From: Paenibacillus albus
GTDB taxonomy: Bacteria > Bacillota > Bacilli > Paenibacillales > Paenibacillaceae
Direction of reading: 5' to 3'
Assembly (NCBI RefSeq): GCF_003952225.1
Contig: NZ_CP034437.1
Coordinates: forward strand, 1,936,501-2,000,500
DNA: 64,000 nucleotides
Part shown: one piece after another, positions 51,376 through 60,097 of the stretch
How positions within the stretch are numbered: position 1 is the stretch's first letter
Layout: each line of letters begins with the position of its first letter
Position numbers and translations under genes: made by a program
Notes under the pieces: model-generated
What the model was told of the DNA's origin: nothing
Seen by the model: only the letters and a program-made list of their open reading frames with translations
Databases searched by the model: none

Positions 51376-52536
51376 ATGAGTGCGAGAGTCATTCGATTCG
51401 GCGTTATTGGCTGCGGCTTGATGGGCAAGGAGTTTGCGAGCGCGGCGGCGAGATGGCTGCATCTGGATCGTGTGGAGTTCGAGCCGCAAATCGTTGCCGT
51501 GTGCGATGCGAACATGGAAGCGACGAAGTGGTTCAAGAAGCATGTTCCAAGCGTGGAGCGCACTTATACCGATTACCGCGAAATGCTTGCAGATCCTGAG
51601 GTTGAGGCTGTTTATTGCGCAGTACCGCATAACCTGCATGCGCAAATCTATGTCGATATTATTGCCTCTGGCAAGCATTTGCTAGGGGAGAAGCCTTTCG
51701 GAATCGATAAGGAGGCGAATGCACGAATCTCGGCTGCGCTTATTGCACATCCGGAGGTCATCGTTCGCTGCTCGTCAGAGTTCCCGTTCTTCCCAGGTGC
51801 GCAAGCATTGATAAAGATGGTAGAAGAGGGCAAATTCGGCCGAATTATCGAGGTGGAGGCGGGCTTCTGGCACTCCAGTGACTTAGACCCTACGAAACCA
51901 ATCAATTGGAAGCGACGTATTGCAACTAACGGAGAATACGGCTGTATGGGTGATCTAGGCATGCATGTGCTGCATCTGCCTATGCGATTCGGTTGGAAGC
52001 CGAATAGCGTTCGTGCGCTGCTGAGCAAAATCGTAAGCGAGCGTCCAGACGGCAAAGGCGGCAATGCGCCATGCGAGACATGGGACAATGCGATTCTCGC
52101 GTGCGATGTAGAGTCAGCCGATGGCGGCTTCCCGATGGTGCTGTCGACGAAGCGGATTGCGCCAGGCCATGCGAATACTTGGTTTATTCGCATTCAAGGC
52201 ACGGAGCTCTCGGCTGAATTCAGCACGAAAAATCCGAAGCAGGTTTCCACGCTACCGTATTCTCCTGGTCAGCAGCAAGCATGGCATGTGGTTGATGTCC
52301 CTTACAAATCGGCTTATGGCACGATTACGGGCGGCATCTTCGAATTCGGTTTCTCGGACTCGATCCTGCAAATGTGGGCGGCATTTTGCGACGAGCTCGC
52401 GAACGGAAGAGAAGGGATGCAGCAGTCGTTCTATTGTGCAACGCCGGAGGAGGCGTCAGGAAGCCATCGCGTATTCACGGCAGCACTCGCATCCGAGCGG
52501 ACAGGTCAAACGATAGCAATTGACTGGAGGGAATAG
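51376..52536 (+). CDS. Gfo/Idh/MocA-family NAD(P)-dependent oxidoreductase
   Basis: 386 residues from ATG 51376, one base after the aldolase stop. An N-terminal Rossmann fold has FGVIGCGLMGKEFA and VAVCDANMEATKWF. HLLGEKPFGIDKEAN carries the conserved catalytic Lys of the family, and GDLGMHVLHLP supplies the downstream active-site His. It probably oxidises or reduces a sugar, or a cyclitol, at one hydroxyl. Its place between aldolase and kinase suggests that it either prepares the sugar or handles an alternative substrate. Confidence 0.88.
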   Translation: MSARVIRFGVIGCGLMGKEFASAAARWLHLDRVEFEPQIVAVCDANMEATKWFKKHVPSVERTYTDYREMLADPEVEAVYCAVPHNLHAQIYVDIIASGKHLLGEKPFGIDKEANARISAALIAHPEVIVRCSSEFPFFPGAQALIKMVEEGKFGRIIEVEAGFWHSSDLDPTKPINWKRRIATNGEYGCMGDLGMHVLHLPMRFGWKPNSVRALLSKIVSERPDGKGGNAPCETWDNAILACDVESADGGFPMVLSTKRIAPGHANTWFIRIQGTELSAEFSTKNPKQVSTLPYSPGQQQAWHVVDVPYKSAYGTITGGIFEFGFSDSILQMWAAFCDELANGREGMQQSFYCATPEEASGSHRVFTAALASERTGQTIAIDWRE

Positions 52537-52538
52537 CG

Positions 52539-53756
52539 GTGAGTAATGCTCGTGCAGGTGCGGAAGTCGTTGTTGCCGGGCATATTTGCCTCGATGTAAT
52601 TCCGGCCATGCATGAAATGAAAGAAGGAATAGGCGCAATTCTTGTGCCCGGTAAGCTCGTCGATATTGGCGCTGCAGTTATCGCCACAGGCGGCGCTGTG
52701 TCCAATACGGGACTCGCGCTGCACAGGCTCGGCCTGCGCACGAAGCTGATGGGCAAGATCGGCGATGACATGTTCGGCGGAGCGATCGTTGATGTGCTGC
52801 GCAGCTATGGCGGGCAGGAGTTAGCTGGCGGCATGATTGTTGCCGCAGGCGAGAGCAGCTCTTATACGCTGGTCATAAATCCGCCGAATATTGACCGAAT
52901 CTTCCTGCATTGCACCGGTGCCAATGATACGTTCACGGCTGCGGATATACAGGAGGAGGCTCTTATCGGCGCACGGCTATTTCACTTCGGCTATCCACCG
53001 CTTATGCGGAAGATGTATGAGGATGGCGGAGACGAGCTCGCTGCGCTGCTTGCAAAGGCGAAGAATGCCGGCCTCACGGTGTCGCTCGATCTGGCAAAGC
53101 CGGACCCCGAGTCGCCGGCGGGACGCGCGGACTGGCGCAGCATATTATTGAAAGCGCTACCGCAGGTGGATGTGTTCCTGCCGAGCTTCGAGGAGATTCT
53201 GTATATGCTCCGCCGGGAGCAGTACGAATCGTTGGCCCTGCAGCATGGCACGAACGATCTGCTGCCGTTCGCAGATGGACCGCTGCTGCGCGAGCTGTCG
53301 CAGGAGCTGCTTGATCTCGGCGTCAGCATTGTCGTGCTCAAGCTCGGGGAGCACGGTCTGTACCTGCGGACGACTGACGATGCAGCGAAGCTTGCCGCCA
53401 TTGGTGCGGCTGCGCCGGAGCAGCTAGATGCGTGGGTGGATCGCGAATTGCTCGTGCCCTGCTTCGAGGTCGCCGTGGCCGGCACGACAGGCGCTGGCGA
53501 CTGTACGATCGCGGGCTTCCTCGCGGGCCTCTTGAAGGGGCTTGCGCCGGAGGCAGTGTTGAATGGCGCCGTTGCAGTCGGCGCCTGCAATGTGGAGCAG
53601 GCGGACGCGACGAGCGGCGTGCCCGCTTGGGAAGCGGTGCAGCAGCGAATGGCGGCAGGCTGGCGCCGCCGCCAGGTGAAGCTTGAGCTGCGAGAATGGC
53701 GCCGCGGCGGCGGAAGTTCAGACGATGGTGCGTGGTATGGGCCGGGAGAGCAGTAG
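52539..53756 (+). CDS. PfkB-family carbohydrate kinase
   Basis: 405 residues starting at GTG 52539 after GGAGGG. GGAVSNTGLALHRLGLRTKLMGKIGDDMFG is PfkB signature 1. GTTGAGDCTIAGFLAGLLKG (315-334) is signature 2 with the catalytic base Asp321; the usual Asp before TGAGD is Thr317-preceded here (T-T-G-A-G-D). About 60 residues after signature 2, including a basic and Gly/Ser-rich tail, make it longer than the usual 300-340. It likely phosphorylates the ketose made by the isomerase and passes it to the aldolase. Confidence 0.88.
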   Translation: MSNARAGAEVVVAGHICLDVIPAMHEMKEGIGAILVPGKLVDIGAAVIATGGAVSNTGLALHRLGLRTKLMGKIGDDMFGGAIVDVLRSYGGQELAGGMIVAAGESSSYTLVINPPNIDRIFLHCTGANDTFTAADIQEEALIGARLFHFGYPPLMRKMYEDGGDELAALLAKAKNAGLTVSLDLAKPDPESPAGRADWRSILLKALPQVDVFLPSFEEILYMLRREQYESLALQHGTNDLLPFADGPLLRELSQELLDLGVSIVVLKLGEHGLYLRTTDDAAKLAAIGAAAPEQLDAWVDRELLVPCFEVAVAGTTGAGDCTIAGFLAGLLKGLAPEAVLNGAVAVGACNVEQADATSGVPAWEAVQQRMAAGWRRRQVKLELREWRRGGGSSDDGAWYGPGEQ

Positions 53757-53814
53757 TAGGCGAGGAATGGGTAAGGTTGTGAAACCTGATACACGAATCT
53801 AAGGGAGGCGTTGA

Positions 53815-54366
<552 letters not shown>

Positions 54367-54400
54367 GAGGAAAAGAATTGAACTGATTGAGCAAACAAGC

Positions 54401-54433
54401 AAGGACACCTTCGGAATAGAAGGTGTCCTTTAT
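54401..54433. terminator. Terminator between convergent units
   Basis: AAGGACACCTTC and GAAGGTGTCCTT form a perfect 12-base-pair stem with a 6-base loop, followed by TAT. It lies 35 bases after the isomerase stop and 19 bases beyond the end of the convergent GntR gene. Confidence 0.8.
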
Positions 54434-54451
54434 TCGATCCATGTAGGTTGG

Positions 54452-55162
54452 CTACGAGTGGCCGCCAGTCTTCTCGCGCAGCACCTGCTCCACTTTGGAG
54501 AGATGCGCATCCATCAGGGATGCGGCCTCGCCGGCATCCTGCTGCTGAATCGCGTCGATGATACCGCCATGCTCCTCGAGCAGCCTGCGCGCCGAATGCT
54601 GCTCGGCGTAGAACCAGAGCGAGCGCGTATCGCGCATGCTCTCATGAAGGCGCTGCGAGAGCGACTTCATCAGCTCGATCAGCATCGGATTGCCCGTGGC
54701 ACGGGCGATCTGCTCGTGCAGCTGCACGTCGGCCTGCTCGCCGAAAGACTCATCGCCCAGCCGCTGTTCCATCTGCGCAAGCGTCGCCTGCATGGCAGCA
54801 AGGTCCTCCGCGCTGCGATGCTTCGCGGCGAGGGCAGCGCAGCCGGTCTCGAGCACTTTGCGCACTTCGAGCAGCTGGAGCAGCGAATCGGCGCGGTCCA
54901 GCCAATCTTCGCGCGCTGGAGTCTCGTCCTGCGTCTCCGGAGGAGCTAATACAAATGTGCCGCCGCCTTGGCGGATGTCGAGCAGCCCTTTAGCTTTGAG
55001 TGCGCTCAGCGCTTCGCGGATTGTTGAGCGCCCGACATTATATTGGGTAGCGAGGTCGACGACGGAAGGGAGCTTGTCTCCTGGCTTTAGGTCGCCTGTC
55101 GTGATGCGATCATGGAGCTCGAGAGATACCCATTCGTAGCTTTTGAGCGGCCTTGCTTGCAT
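54452..55162 (-). CDS. GntR-family regulator, FadR/LutR-like
   Basis: 236 residues: GntR winged helix at 10-75 (VSLELHDRITTGDLKPGDKLPSVVDLATQYNVGRSTIREALSALKAKGLLDIRQGGGTFV) and a helical FCD sensor (LLEVRKVLETGCAALAAKH, then LHEQIARATGNPMLIELMKSL and EHGGIIDAIQQQDAGEAASLM) with the metal-binding Asp/His pattern. It diverges from glcD/glcF-like genes, as LutR-, LldR- and GlcC-type regulators do. The effector is probably lactate or glycolate. Its operator is likely the palindrome at 55263-55281. Confidence 0.88.
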   Translation of the reverse strand: MQARPLKSYEWVSLELHDRITTGDLKPGDKLPSVVDLATQYNVGRSTIREALSALKAKGLLDIRQGGGTFVLAPPETQDETPAREDWLDRADSLLQLLEVRKVLETGCAALAAKHRSAEDLAAMQATLAQMEQRLGDESFGEQADVQLHEQIARATGNPMLIELMKSLSQRLHESMRDTRSLWFYAEQHSARRLLEEHGGIIDAIQQQDAGEAASLMDAHLSKVEQVLREKTGGHS

Positions 55163-55262
55163 GGGAAGTCCTCCTTCATAGCGGTGGTCGGCGCTACTTT
55201 TTTAATAGATAAATATGCATATCCGGTTTCTCCATCTTATGATATACTACTTCCAAAACAAA

Positions 55263-55281
55263 GTCATCAGATGACCTGATC
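55263..55281. promoter_or_regulatory. FadR-type operator in front of glcD
   Basis: GTCATCAGATGAC (55263-55275) is a perfect 13-base palindrome, and ATCAG-ATGAC-CTGAT (55267-55281) forms a second, overlapping inverted repeat. TATGATATACT-like minus-10 sequence lies about 15 bases upstream. Placement just downstream of the promoter fits repression by the divergent GntR protein. Confidence 0.65.
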
Positions 55282-55317
55282 TATTATCAAGATATGAGGC
55301 TAGGGGGAGACCGTACC

Positions 55318-56733
55318 ATGCTAGGCGACTCGGTAAAACAGAAGCTGCGCGAAATTGTCGGCAGCCAGTGGTTTAAGGACGACAAGGAATCATTGATTAC
55401 ACATTCCTATGACAGTACGCCAATGCTGCAATCGCTGCCTGACGGAGTCATATATCCCGAGAATACGGCGCAAGTATCGGCAATCTTGAAGCTGCTGAAT
55501 GAGCACCGGATTCCCGTCGTGAGCCGGGGCTCGGGCACGAACTTGTGCGGAGGGACGGTTCCCGTAGAGGGCGGCATCGTTATGGTCATGCATCGGATGA
55601 ATCGGATTCTTGAGGTTGACCTCGACAATCTCACGGCTACCGTTCAGCCTGGCCTCAACACGAAACAGTTCAGCACCCATGTCGAGGGTCTCGGGCTGTT
55701 CTACCCGCCGGATCCTGGAAGCATGGCGATCTCGACGATTGGCGGCAATATCGCGGAGTGCTCCGGCGGCTTGCGCGGACTGAAATACGGCACGACAAAA
55801 GATTACGTCATTGGCCTTGAAGCTGTGCTCGCTAACGGTGAAATTATTCGGACCGGCGGCAAGCTCATGAAGGATGTGGCCGGTTATGACTTAACGAAGC
55901 TGCTCGTCGGCTCGGAAGGCACGCTCGCGGTTGTGACGGAAGCGATTCTGAAGCTTATCCCGCCGCCGAAGACGAAGAAGACGATGCTCGCGATGTATAA
56001 GGACCTTTACGGTGCAGCCCGGACAGTGTCCAAAATCATCGAAAACCGCATCATTCCCGCGACGCTCGAGTTTTTGGATAATCCGACGATTCGGGTGGTG
56101 GATGATTTTGCAAAGCTGGGACTGCCGCTTGATATGGATGCGATTCTACTCATCGAGCAGGACGGCGACTCGGAAACGGTGGAGCGGGACATTGCGCGCA
56201 TCGCGGAGATTTGCCAGAGCGAGAATGCGGAGCGTGTCACCATTGCAACTGACGAAGCGGAAGCGCTGAAGCTGATGACTGCGCGGCGGAGCGCGTTCAC
56301 GGCGCTGGCACGCCTGCGGCCGACGACGATTCTCGAGGATGCAACAGTGCCTCGCTCGAAGATTGCGGAGATGGTACTCGCAATCAATGAGATTGCGGCG
56401 CGGCATAATGTGACGATCTGTACGTTCGGCCATGCGGGCGACGGCAACCTGCATCCGACGGCGACGACAGACGCGCGGGATAAGGAAGAGATTCATCGAG
56501 TAGAAGAGGCGTTCGAGGAGATCTTCGAAGCGGCGATTCGGCTCGGGGGTACGATCACTGGCGAGCATGGCGTTGGGCTTGTGAAGGCCCCGTATCTGGA
56601 GTGGAAGGTCGGCTCGGCGGGGATTGAAGTGATGCGGTCGATTAAGATGGCTTTTGACCCGAACAATATTCTGAATCCGGGCAAAATGTTCGCCAAGTCC
56701 ACGCGCAAAAGGGTGGTGCTCGGCCATGCCTAA
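55318..56733 (+). CDS. glcD: FAD-linked 2-hydroxyacid oxidase, GlcD family
   Basis: 471 residues from ATG 55318, eight bases after GGGGGAG. The N-terminal FAD-binding (PCMH-type) domain has PVVSRGSGTNLCGGTVPVEGGIVM and DPGSMAISTIGGNIAECSGGLRGLKYGTTKDYV. The C-terminal domain has the family HAGDGNLHPT motif and TGEHGVGLVKAPYL. It oxidises glycolate or lactate and passes electrons to the iron-sulfur protein encoded next (8-base overlap). No separate glcE is present, as in Bacillus ysfC/ysfD-type pairs. Confidence 0.92.
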   Translation: MLGDSVKQKLREIVGSQWFKDDKESLITHSYDSTPMLQSLPDGVIYPENTAQVSAILKLLNEHRIPVVSRGSGTNLCGGTVPVEGGIVMVMHRMNRILEVDLDNLTATVQPGLNTKQFSTHVEGLGLFYPPDPGSMAISTIGGNIAECSGGLRGLKYGTTKDYVIGLEAVLANGEIIRTGGKLMKDVAGYDLTKLLVGSEGTLAVVTEAILKLIPPPKTKKTMLAMYKDLYGAARTVSKIIENRIIPATLEFLDNPTIRVVDDFAKLGLPLDMDAILLIEQDGDSETVERDIARIAEICQSENAERVTIATDEAEALKLMTARRSAFTALARLRPTTILEDATVPRSKIAEMVLAINEIAARHNVTICTFGHAGDGNLHPTATTDARDKEEIHRVEEAFEEIFEAAIRLGGTITGEHGVGLVKAPYLEWKVGSAGIEVMRSIKMAFDPNNILNPGKMFAKSTRKRVVLGHA

Positions 56734-58228
56734 TCTGCTTGTGTCGATGCTGGAGTCCAAGGGGAGCAAGAGCAGTGAGGGCTCGTGCAGCGAGCTTGCG
56801 ACAACGCTGAAGAATACGCTGAACTATGATCAGCTGACGAACTGCATGCGCTGCGGCTTCTGCCTGCCGGCTTGTCCGACCTTCCGCGAGACGGGGATCG
56901 AAGCAGAATCGCCGCGCGGACGGATTGCTCTGATGAAGGCTGTTGCGGACGGCTTGATGGACCCGGATTACGCGTTCGAGACGCAGATGAATCATTGTCT
57001 CGGCTGCCGCGCCTGCGAGCCAGCTTGTCCGGCGGATGTGAAGTATGGACAGCTGCTCGAACAGGCGCGTGATTCGGTGGAGCAGCATACAGAGAGCCAC
57101 CGCTGGTGGGTGAAGCTGGCGAGGAAGACCGCGTTCGAAGGGATGTTCCCGCATCAGGGACGGATGCGCTTGCTTGGCGGCGCGCTGCAGGTGTATCAGA
57201 AGTCCGGCCTACGCGGACTTGTGCGCGGCAGCGGCATGATGAAACTGTTCCCGAAGCACATGCAGCAGATGGAGCGCATCCTGCCGGATGCTTCGTACCG
57301 CGGCGTTGTCGAGCAGATCGGTTCCGTTCATCCTGCCAAAGGCGAGCGAGTCGGCACGGTTGGCTTGTTCCGCGGCTGCATTATGGATGTCATGTTCACG
57401 GAGACGAACAAGCATACGGTCGAGCTGCTGAATGCAGCGGGCTTCGACGTCGTGATTCCCGAGTCGCAGAATTGCTGCGGCGCGCTGCATGCGCATAGCG
57501 GCGAGCAGGACGGCGCTCGCGAATTGGCGAAGCGCAACATTGCCGCTTTCAAAGCGGCAGGCGTCGATTGGATTGCCTCGAACGCTGGAGGCTGCGGGGC
57601 GCTGCTTGTGGAGTATGATCATCTGCTGCACGATGATCAGCAGTACGCCAGCGATGCGAAGTGGTTCGCGAAGCGGACGCTCGATGTGAGCAAGCTGCTC
57701 GTGGAGCACGGCCGCTTGCAATCGGCAGCGGCGGCTGCAGCTGCCGCGAGCAAGGTGCAGGGGACCGCACCGAGCTGCGGCGGCGGTACTGCGGCGGCGA
57801 CCTCTGCCGAGGTAAGCGAGAATTCCGCTGGCTGCGGTGGCAGCTGTGGCAGCGTTAGCTTCGCATCTGCCGATCCGGTGCGCATCACGTACCAGGATTC
57901 GTGTCATCTGCGCAACGTCATGCGCTCCTCCGAAGCGCCGCGCAAGCTGATGAAGAGCGTCGCGAACGCGGAGTTCGTCGAGCTCTTCGAGTCGGACCGC
58001 TGCTGCGGCTCGGCGGGCATCTACAACTTGACCCAGCCGGAGATGGCGGGTCAAATTCTCGATCACAAGATGGACCATGTGAAACAGACCGGAGCGCACT
58101 ATTTGCTGACGAGCAATCCGGGCTGCTTGCTGCAGATGAAGCTTGGCATCGAGAAGCATGGGATGAGCGGGAAGATGGAGGCCGTCCATTTGGTTGATTT
58201 TCTGCATGAGCGGATTTGCAAGGAATAG
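56726..58228 (+). CDS. glcF: Iron-sulfur subunit of glycolate/lactate oxidase, GlcF family
   Basis: 500 residues. Two [4Fe-4S] motifs are at C40/43/46/50 (CMRCGFCLPAC) and C91/94/97/101 (CLGCRACEPAC). Two CCG domains follow: GLFRGCIMDVMF with QNCCGALHAHSGE, then DSCHLRNVM with DRCCGSAGIYNLTQ. Between them lies an unusual insert encoded at about 57715-57870, Ala-, Gly- and Cys-rich (for example SAGCGGSCGSVSF), which makes the protein longer than the usual 430-450. It accepts electrons from GlcD and passes them to the quinone pool. The start overlaps glcD. Confidence 0.92.
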   Translation: MPNLLVSMLESKGSKSSEGSCSELATTLKNTLNYDQLTNCMRCGFCLPACPTFRETGIEAESPRGRIALMKAVADGLMDPDYAFETQMNHCLGCRACEPACPADVKYGQLLEQARDSVEQHTESHRWWVKLARKTAFEGMFPHQGRMRLLGGALQVYQKSGLRGLVRGSGMMKLFPKHMQQMERILPDASYRGVVEQIGSVHPAKGERVGTVGLFRGCIMDVMFTETNKHTVELLNAAGFDVVIPESQNCCGALHAHSGEQDGARELAKRNIAAFKAAGVDWIASNAGGCGALLVEYDHLLHDDQQYASDAKWFAKRTLDVSKLLVEHGRLQSAAAAAAAASKVQGTAPSCGGGTAAATSAEVSENSAGCGGSCGSVSFASADPVRITYQDSCHLRNVMRSSEAPRKLMKSVANAEFVELFESDRCCGSAGIYNLTQPEMAGQILDHKMDHVKQTGAHYLLTSNPGCLLQMKLGIEKHGMSGKMEAVHLVDFLHERICKE

Positions 58229-58240
58229 CGTAAGGTTGGA

Positions 58241-58285
58241 AGGCGACTGTGTGCTTGGTGATCAAGTGCATGGTCGTCTTTTTTT
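58241..58285 (+). terminator. Terminator of the glc operon
   Basis: AGGCGAC pairs with GTCGTCT (with a G-U pair), with further pairs CTTG/CAAG near the loop, and is followed by seven T residues. It starts 13 bases after the glcF stop. Confidence 0.75.
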
Positions 58286-58359
58286 GCTGCATCGTCAAAA
58301 TTGGGATAACCCATCGCCGCATAAATATGAGTAACAACAGGCGAAAGAGGTGCAGCCGT

Positions 58360-58779
58360 ATGGGGAGATCGCTCGGTACATGGCTGATCAGGCTGCTCAT
58401 TACGATGTTTACGGTGGTGTTTATTTATCCAGCAATTGCGTTCGCATGTCTAGTGATCGGCTTTACTCCGTCTTGGCGATCGGGGCTCTTGATGCTCGTA
58501 TCCGCTTTATTGCTGCGTATTATTCTGAAGTGGGAAATGCGGCAGATGAAACCTATGCGCCGATCGGCTGGCGTGCAGCAGCTTAGCCACTTTCCTGGCA
58601 GGTATGAAGAAGAGGCCTCGCCTCCGCCGCTGAGCGATATTTATTACGATATTGCCTCTGATTTGCGGGAGCAAGAACGGATTATGATTATTATTAATAA
58701 GCGTCCGCAGGGTGACAATGGACATCCAGCTAATTGCAGATGCCAATCGTGCAGCGGCGGTGCTGCGAGTACAAAGTGA
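58360..58779 (+). CDS. Small membrane protein with C-terminal Cys motif, unknown
   Basis: 139 residues from ATG 58360, eight bases after AGAGGTG; an in-frame ATG at 58327 is less well placed. Two membrane helices (LLITMFTVVFIYPAIAFACLVIGF and SGLLMLVSALLLRIIL) are followed by a cytoplasmic-like tail with DIYYDIASDLREQERIMIIIN and a C-terminal CRCQSCSGG. The Cys-x-Cys-x-x-Cys cluster could bind a metal. It is not recognised as a known family and lies between the glc operon and a gene remnant. Confidence 0.6.
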   Translation: MGRSLGTWLIRLLITMFTVVFIYPAIAFACLVIGFTPSWRSGLLMLVSALLLRIILKWEMRQMKPMRRSAGVQQLSHFPGRYEEEASPPPLSDIYYDIASDLREQERIMIIINKRPQGDNGHPANCRCQSCSGGAASTK

Positions 58780-58836
58780 TGGTTTGTGGTTGTTCTATGG
58801 AGCTGAAAGGCTCTTTTTTTATTTTAGGTATAATAG

Positions 58837-59226
58837 CCTAGGTCGTTAGACTCAAGATTAGGCGCTTCTGCAGGTTCAATTGATGTAACCGTAACTTCGA
58901 CCCGGAAAATAAAATCTACTAAAACATCAAAAAGCTATAATGCTGCACAAGCGCGTTCGACTGCTTTGCTGGCGGAAAATGTAACAGTCATCAAGCATTC
59001 TAGCGGCAATGATGAGATTTTGATTAGCGACGGCCTAACCTCGGGCGATCTCGTAAAGATCTATTTCCTCGATAATGGGTTCACCACATCGAGAACCGCG
59101 GGCAGCTCCTCGCTGAATATAAATACAATACTACTTGGCAACACGAAGCAAATTGCCCTAACTGTCACTTCAGCAGGAAAATTGGAGTCAGAACAGCTTA
59201 TTTTGGATGTTCCAGATCCTATTTAG
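58837..59226 (+). pseudogene. 5'-truncated remnant of an Ig-like repeat surface protein
   Basis: The frame is open from 58837 to the TAG at 59224, and only internal TTG codons could start it. The translation begins mid-domain (GSIDVTVTSTRKIKSTKTSKSYNA) and runs into a full repeat module (LLAENVTVIKHSSGNDEILI, then SDGLTSGDLVKIYFLDNG, and ALTVTSAGKLES). This is the rhythm of the beta-sandwich repeats in large Paenibacillus surface proteins, where one module's TVTSTGK end joins the next module's VTVTN start. There is no signal, no ribosome-binding site and no upstream domain, so it is probably the tail of a deleted gene. A TATAAT lies at 58830-58835, perhaps by chance. Confidence 0.6.
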
Positions 59227-59243
59227 GGATGGGTGTATTGCAA

Positions 59244-59283
59244 AGAGAGACCTCCGGTTTATAAATCGGCGGTCTTTCTTTGT
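59244..59283 (+). terminator. Terminator after the gene remnant
   Basis: AGAGACC-CCG and CGG-GGTCTTT form a stem with one mismatch, followed by CTTT. Its survival supports the view that the remnant is the true 3' end of a former gene. Confidence 0.65.
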
Positions 59284-59373
59284 TGTTCTGTGCTGTTATT
59301 GCCGTAGGTTGAGTGCTCTCTGGGCCCGACCACACTTGGCTGAGAGTCCCGGAAACTAACTAGCCTTCTGTAG

Positions 59374-59722
59374 CTGAGAGAACACATACGTGCCCTCATT
59401 ACCCAAAACTCGCTAATAGCTGGCTGAGAGAACGTATATGGGCTCTCAGAATGAGTTCGTCTGAAGAAGGCTCCTCACTTTGCTAAGAGAGCAAATACGC
59501 TCTCTCAGCATGCGAAAGAGGCAGTATGGTAAGTTGAGAGAGGGAATACACTCTTTCAAGAGTGAGAATTGGCGGAAAAGCAGCTTTTAAGCTGCTGAGA
59601 GAGGCAATATGCTCTCTCAGCATGAATAGTGGGCGGTACGACGAGTTGAAAGAGGAAAAACACTCTCTCGCGAGCTTAGCGCCTCAAATAGTGTCCCTCA
59701 CTTTGCTGAGTGTGCAACTCAG
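59374..59722. repeat. Hairpin-repeat array 3 (diverged, about seven units)
   Basis: Units start at 59374, 59424, 59483, 59534, 59595, 59646 and 59706. Most have CTGAGAGA/TCTCTCAG arms. Spacing is 50, 59, 51, 61, 51 and 60, the same alternating rhythm as arrays 1 and 2. The arms carry pair-preserving changes (T-A to A-T at the eighth position; C-G to T-A at the first position in 59534-59559). More degenerate units can be traced back to about 59309. It fills the region between the gene remnant and the possible structured RNA. Confidence 0.85.
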
Positions 59723-59736
59723 CTCAATATCAATTA

Positions 59737-60024
59737 AAAGCCCGCCGGCCATATAACTCGGCGGCGGACTTTCTCTGCCCCTCCCCCAGTGGAGGAACAG
59801 GAGGAGAGCGCCCGGAGGGCGGTACGGAGGCGGAGCAGCGATAGCGATCGCCTAGACTAAATGATCGGCATGGTCTGAACCACACCAATCAATTAGTCTA
59901 AGTAGTCGGATACCAACATCTAAATGTTTTATATAATCAGAGGAATCCGACTACAACAGCGAGCGTAGACCCGACCGCGTGGAGGGCGCGGTTTTCCTCC
60001 TGCCCCTCCACGCCCCCTTTTTTT
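59737..60024 (+). ncRNA. Candidate structured RNA ending in a terminator
   Basis: No gene fits here, but paired segments follow one another: AAAGCCCGCCG with CGGCGGACTTT (59737-59772, imperfect); CCTCC/GGAGG (59780-59795); CGCCC/GGGCG (59809-59821); GGCG/CGCC (59829-59852); TAGACTAAATGAT/ATCAATTAGTCTA (59853-59900, 12 of 13); GTAGTCGGAT/ATCCGACTAC (59902-59954, perfect). The last hairpin (59977-60024) is a GC-rich terminator with seven T. A competing pair CCGCG/CGCGG (59975-59991) would disrupt it. This may be an independent small RNA or a mobile palindromic element; no known RNA family was recognised. Confidence 0.4.
59977..60024 (+). terminator. GC-rich terminator upstream of the YhaQ-like operon
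   Basis: GCGTGGAGGG (59977-59986) pairs with CCCTCCACGC (60004-60013) and is followed by CCCC and seven T residues. It ends before the promoter of the next operon, so it must serve an upstream transcript. Confidence 0.8.
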
Positions 60025-60031
60025 CCAATGG

Positions 60032-60061
60032 TTTACTTTCAATCCCCCTCTTGCTTATACT
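60032..60061 (+). promoter_or_regulatory. Promoter of the YhaQ/YhaP-like exporter
   Basis: TTTACT (60032-60037) and TATACT (60056-60061) are 18 bases apart, 36 bases upstream of the ATPase start. Confidence 0.55.
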
Positions 60062-60097
60062 GTACATATCACGTTTGTGAGGGGAGTTTTGCAGGGA

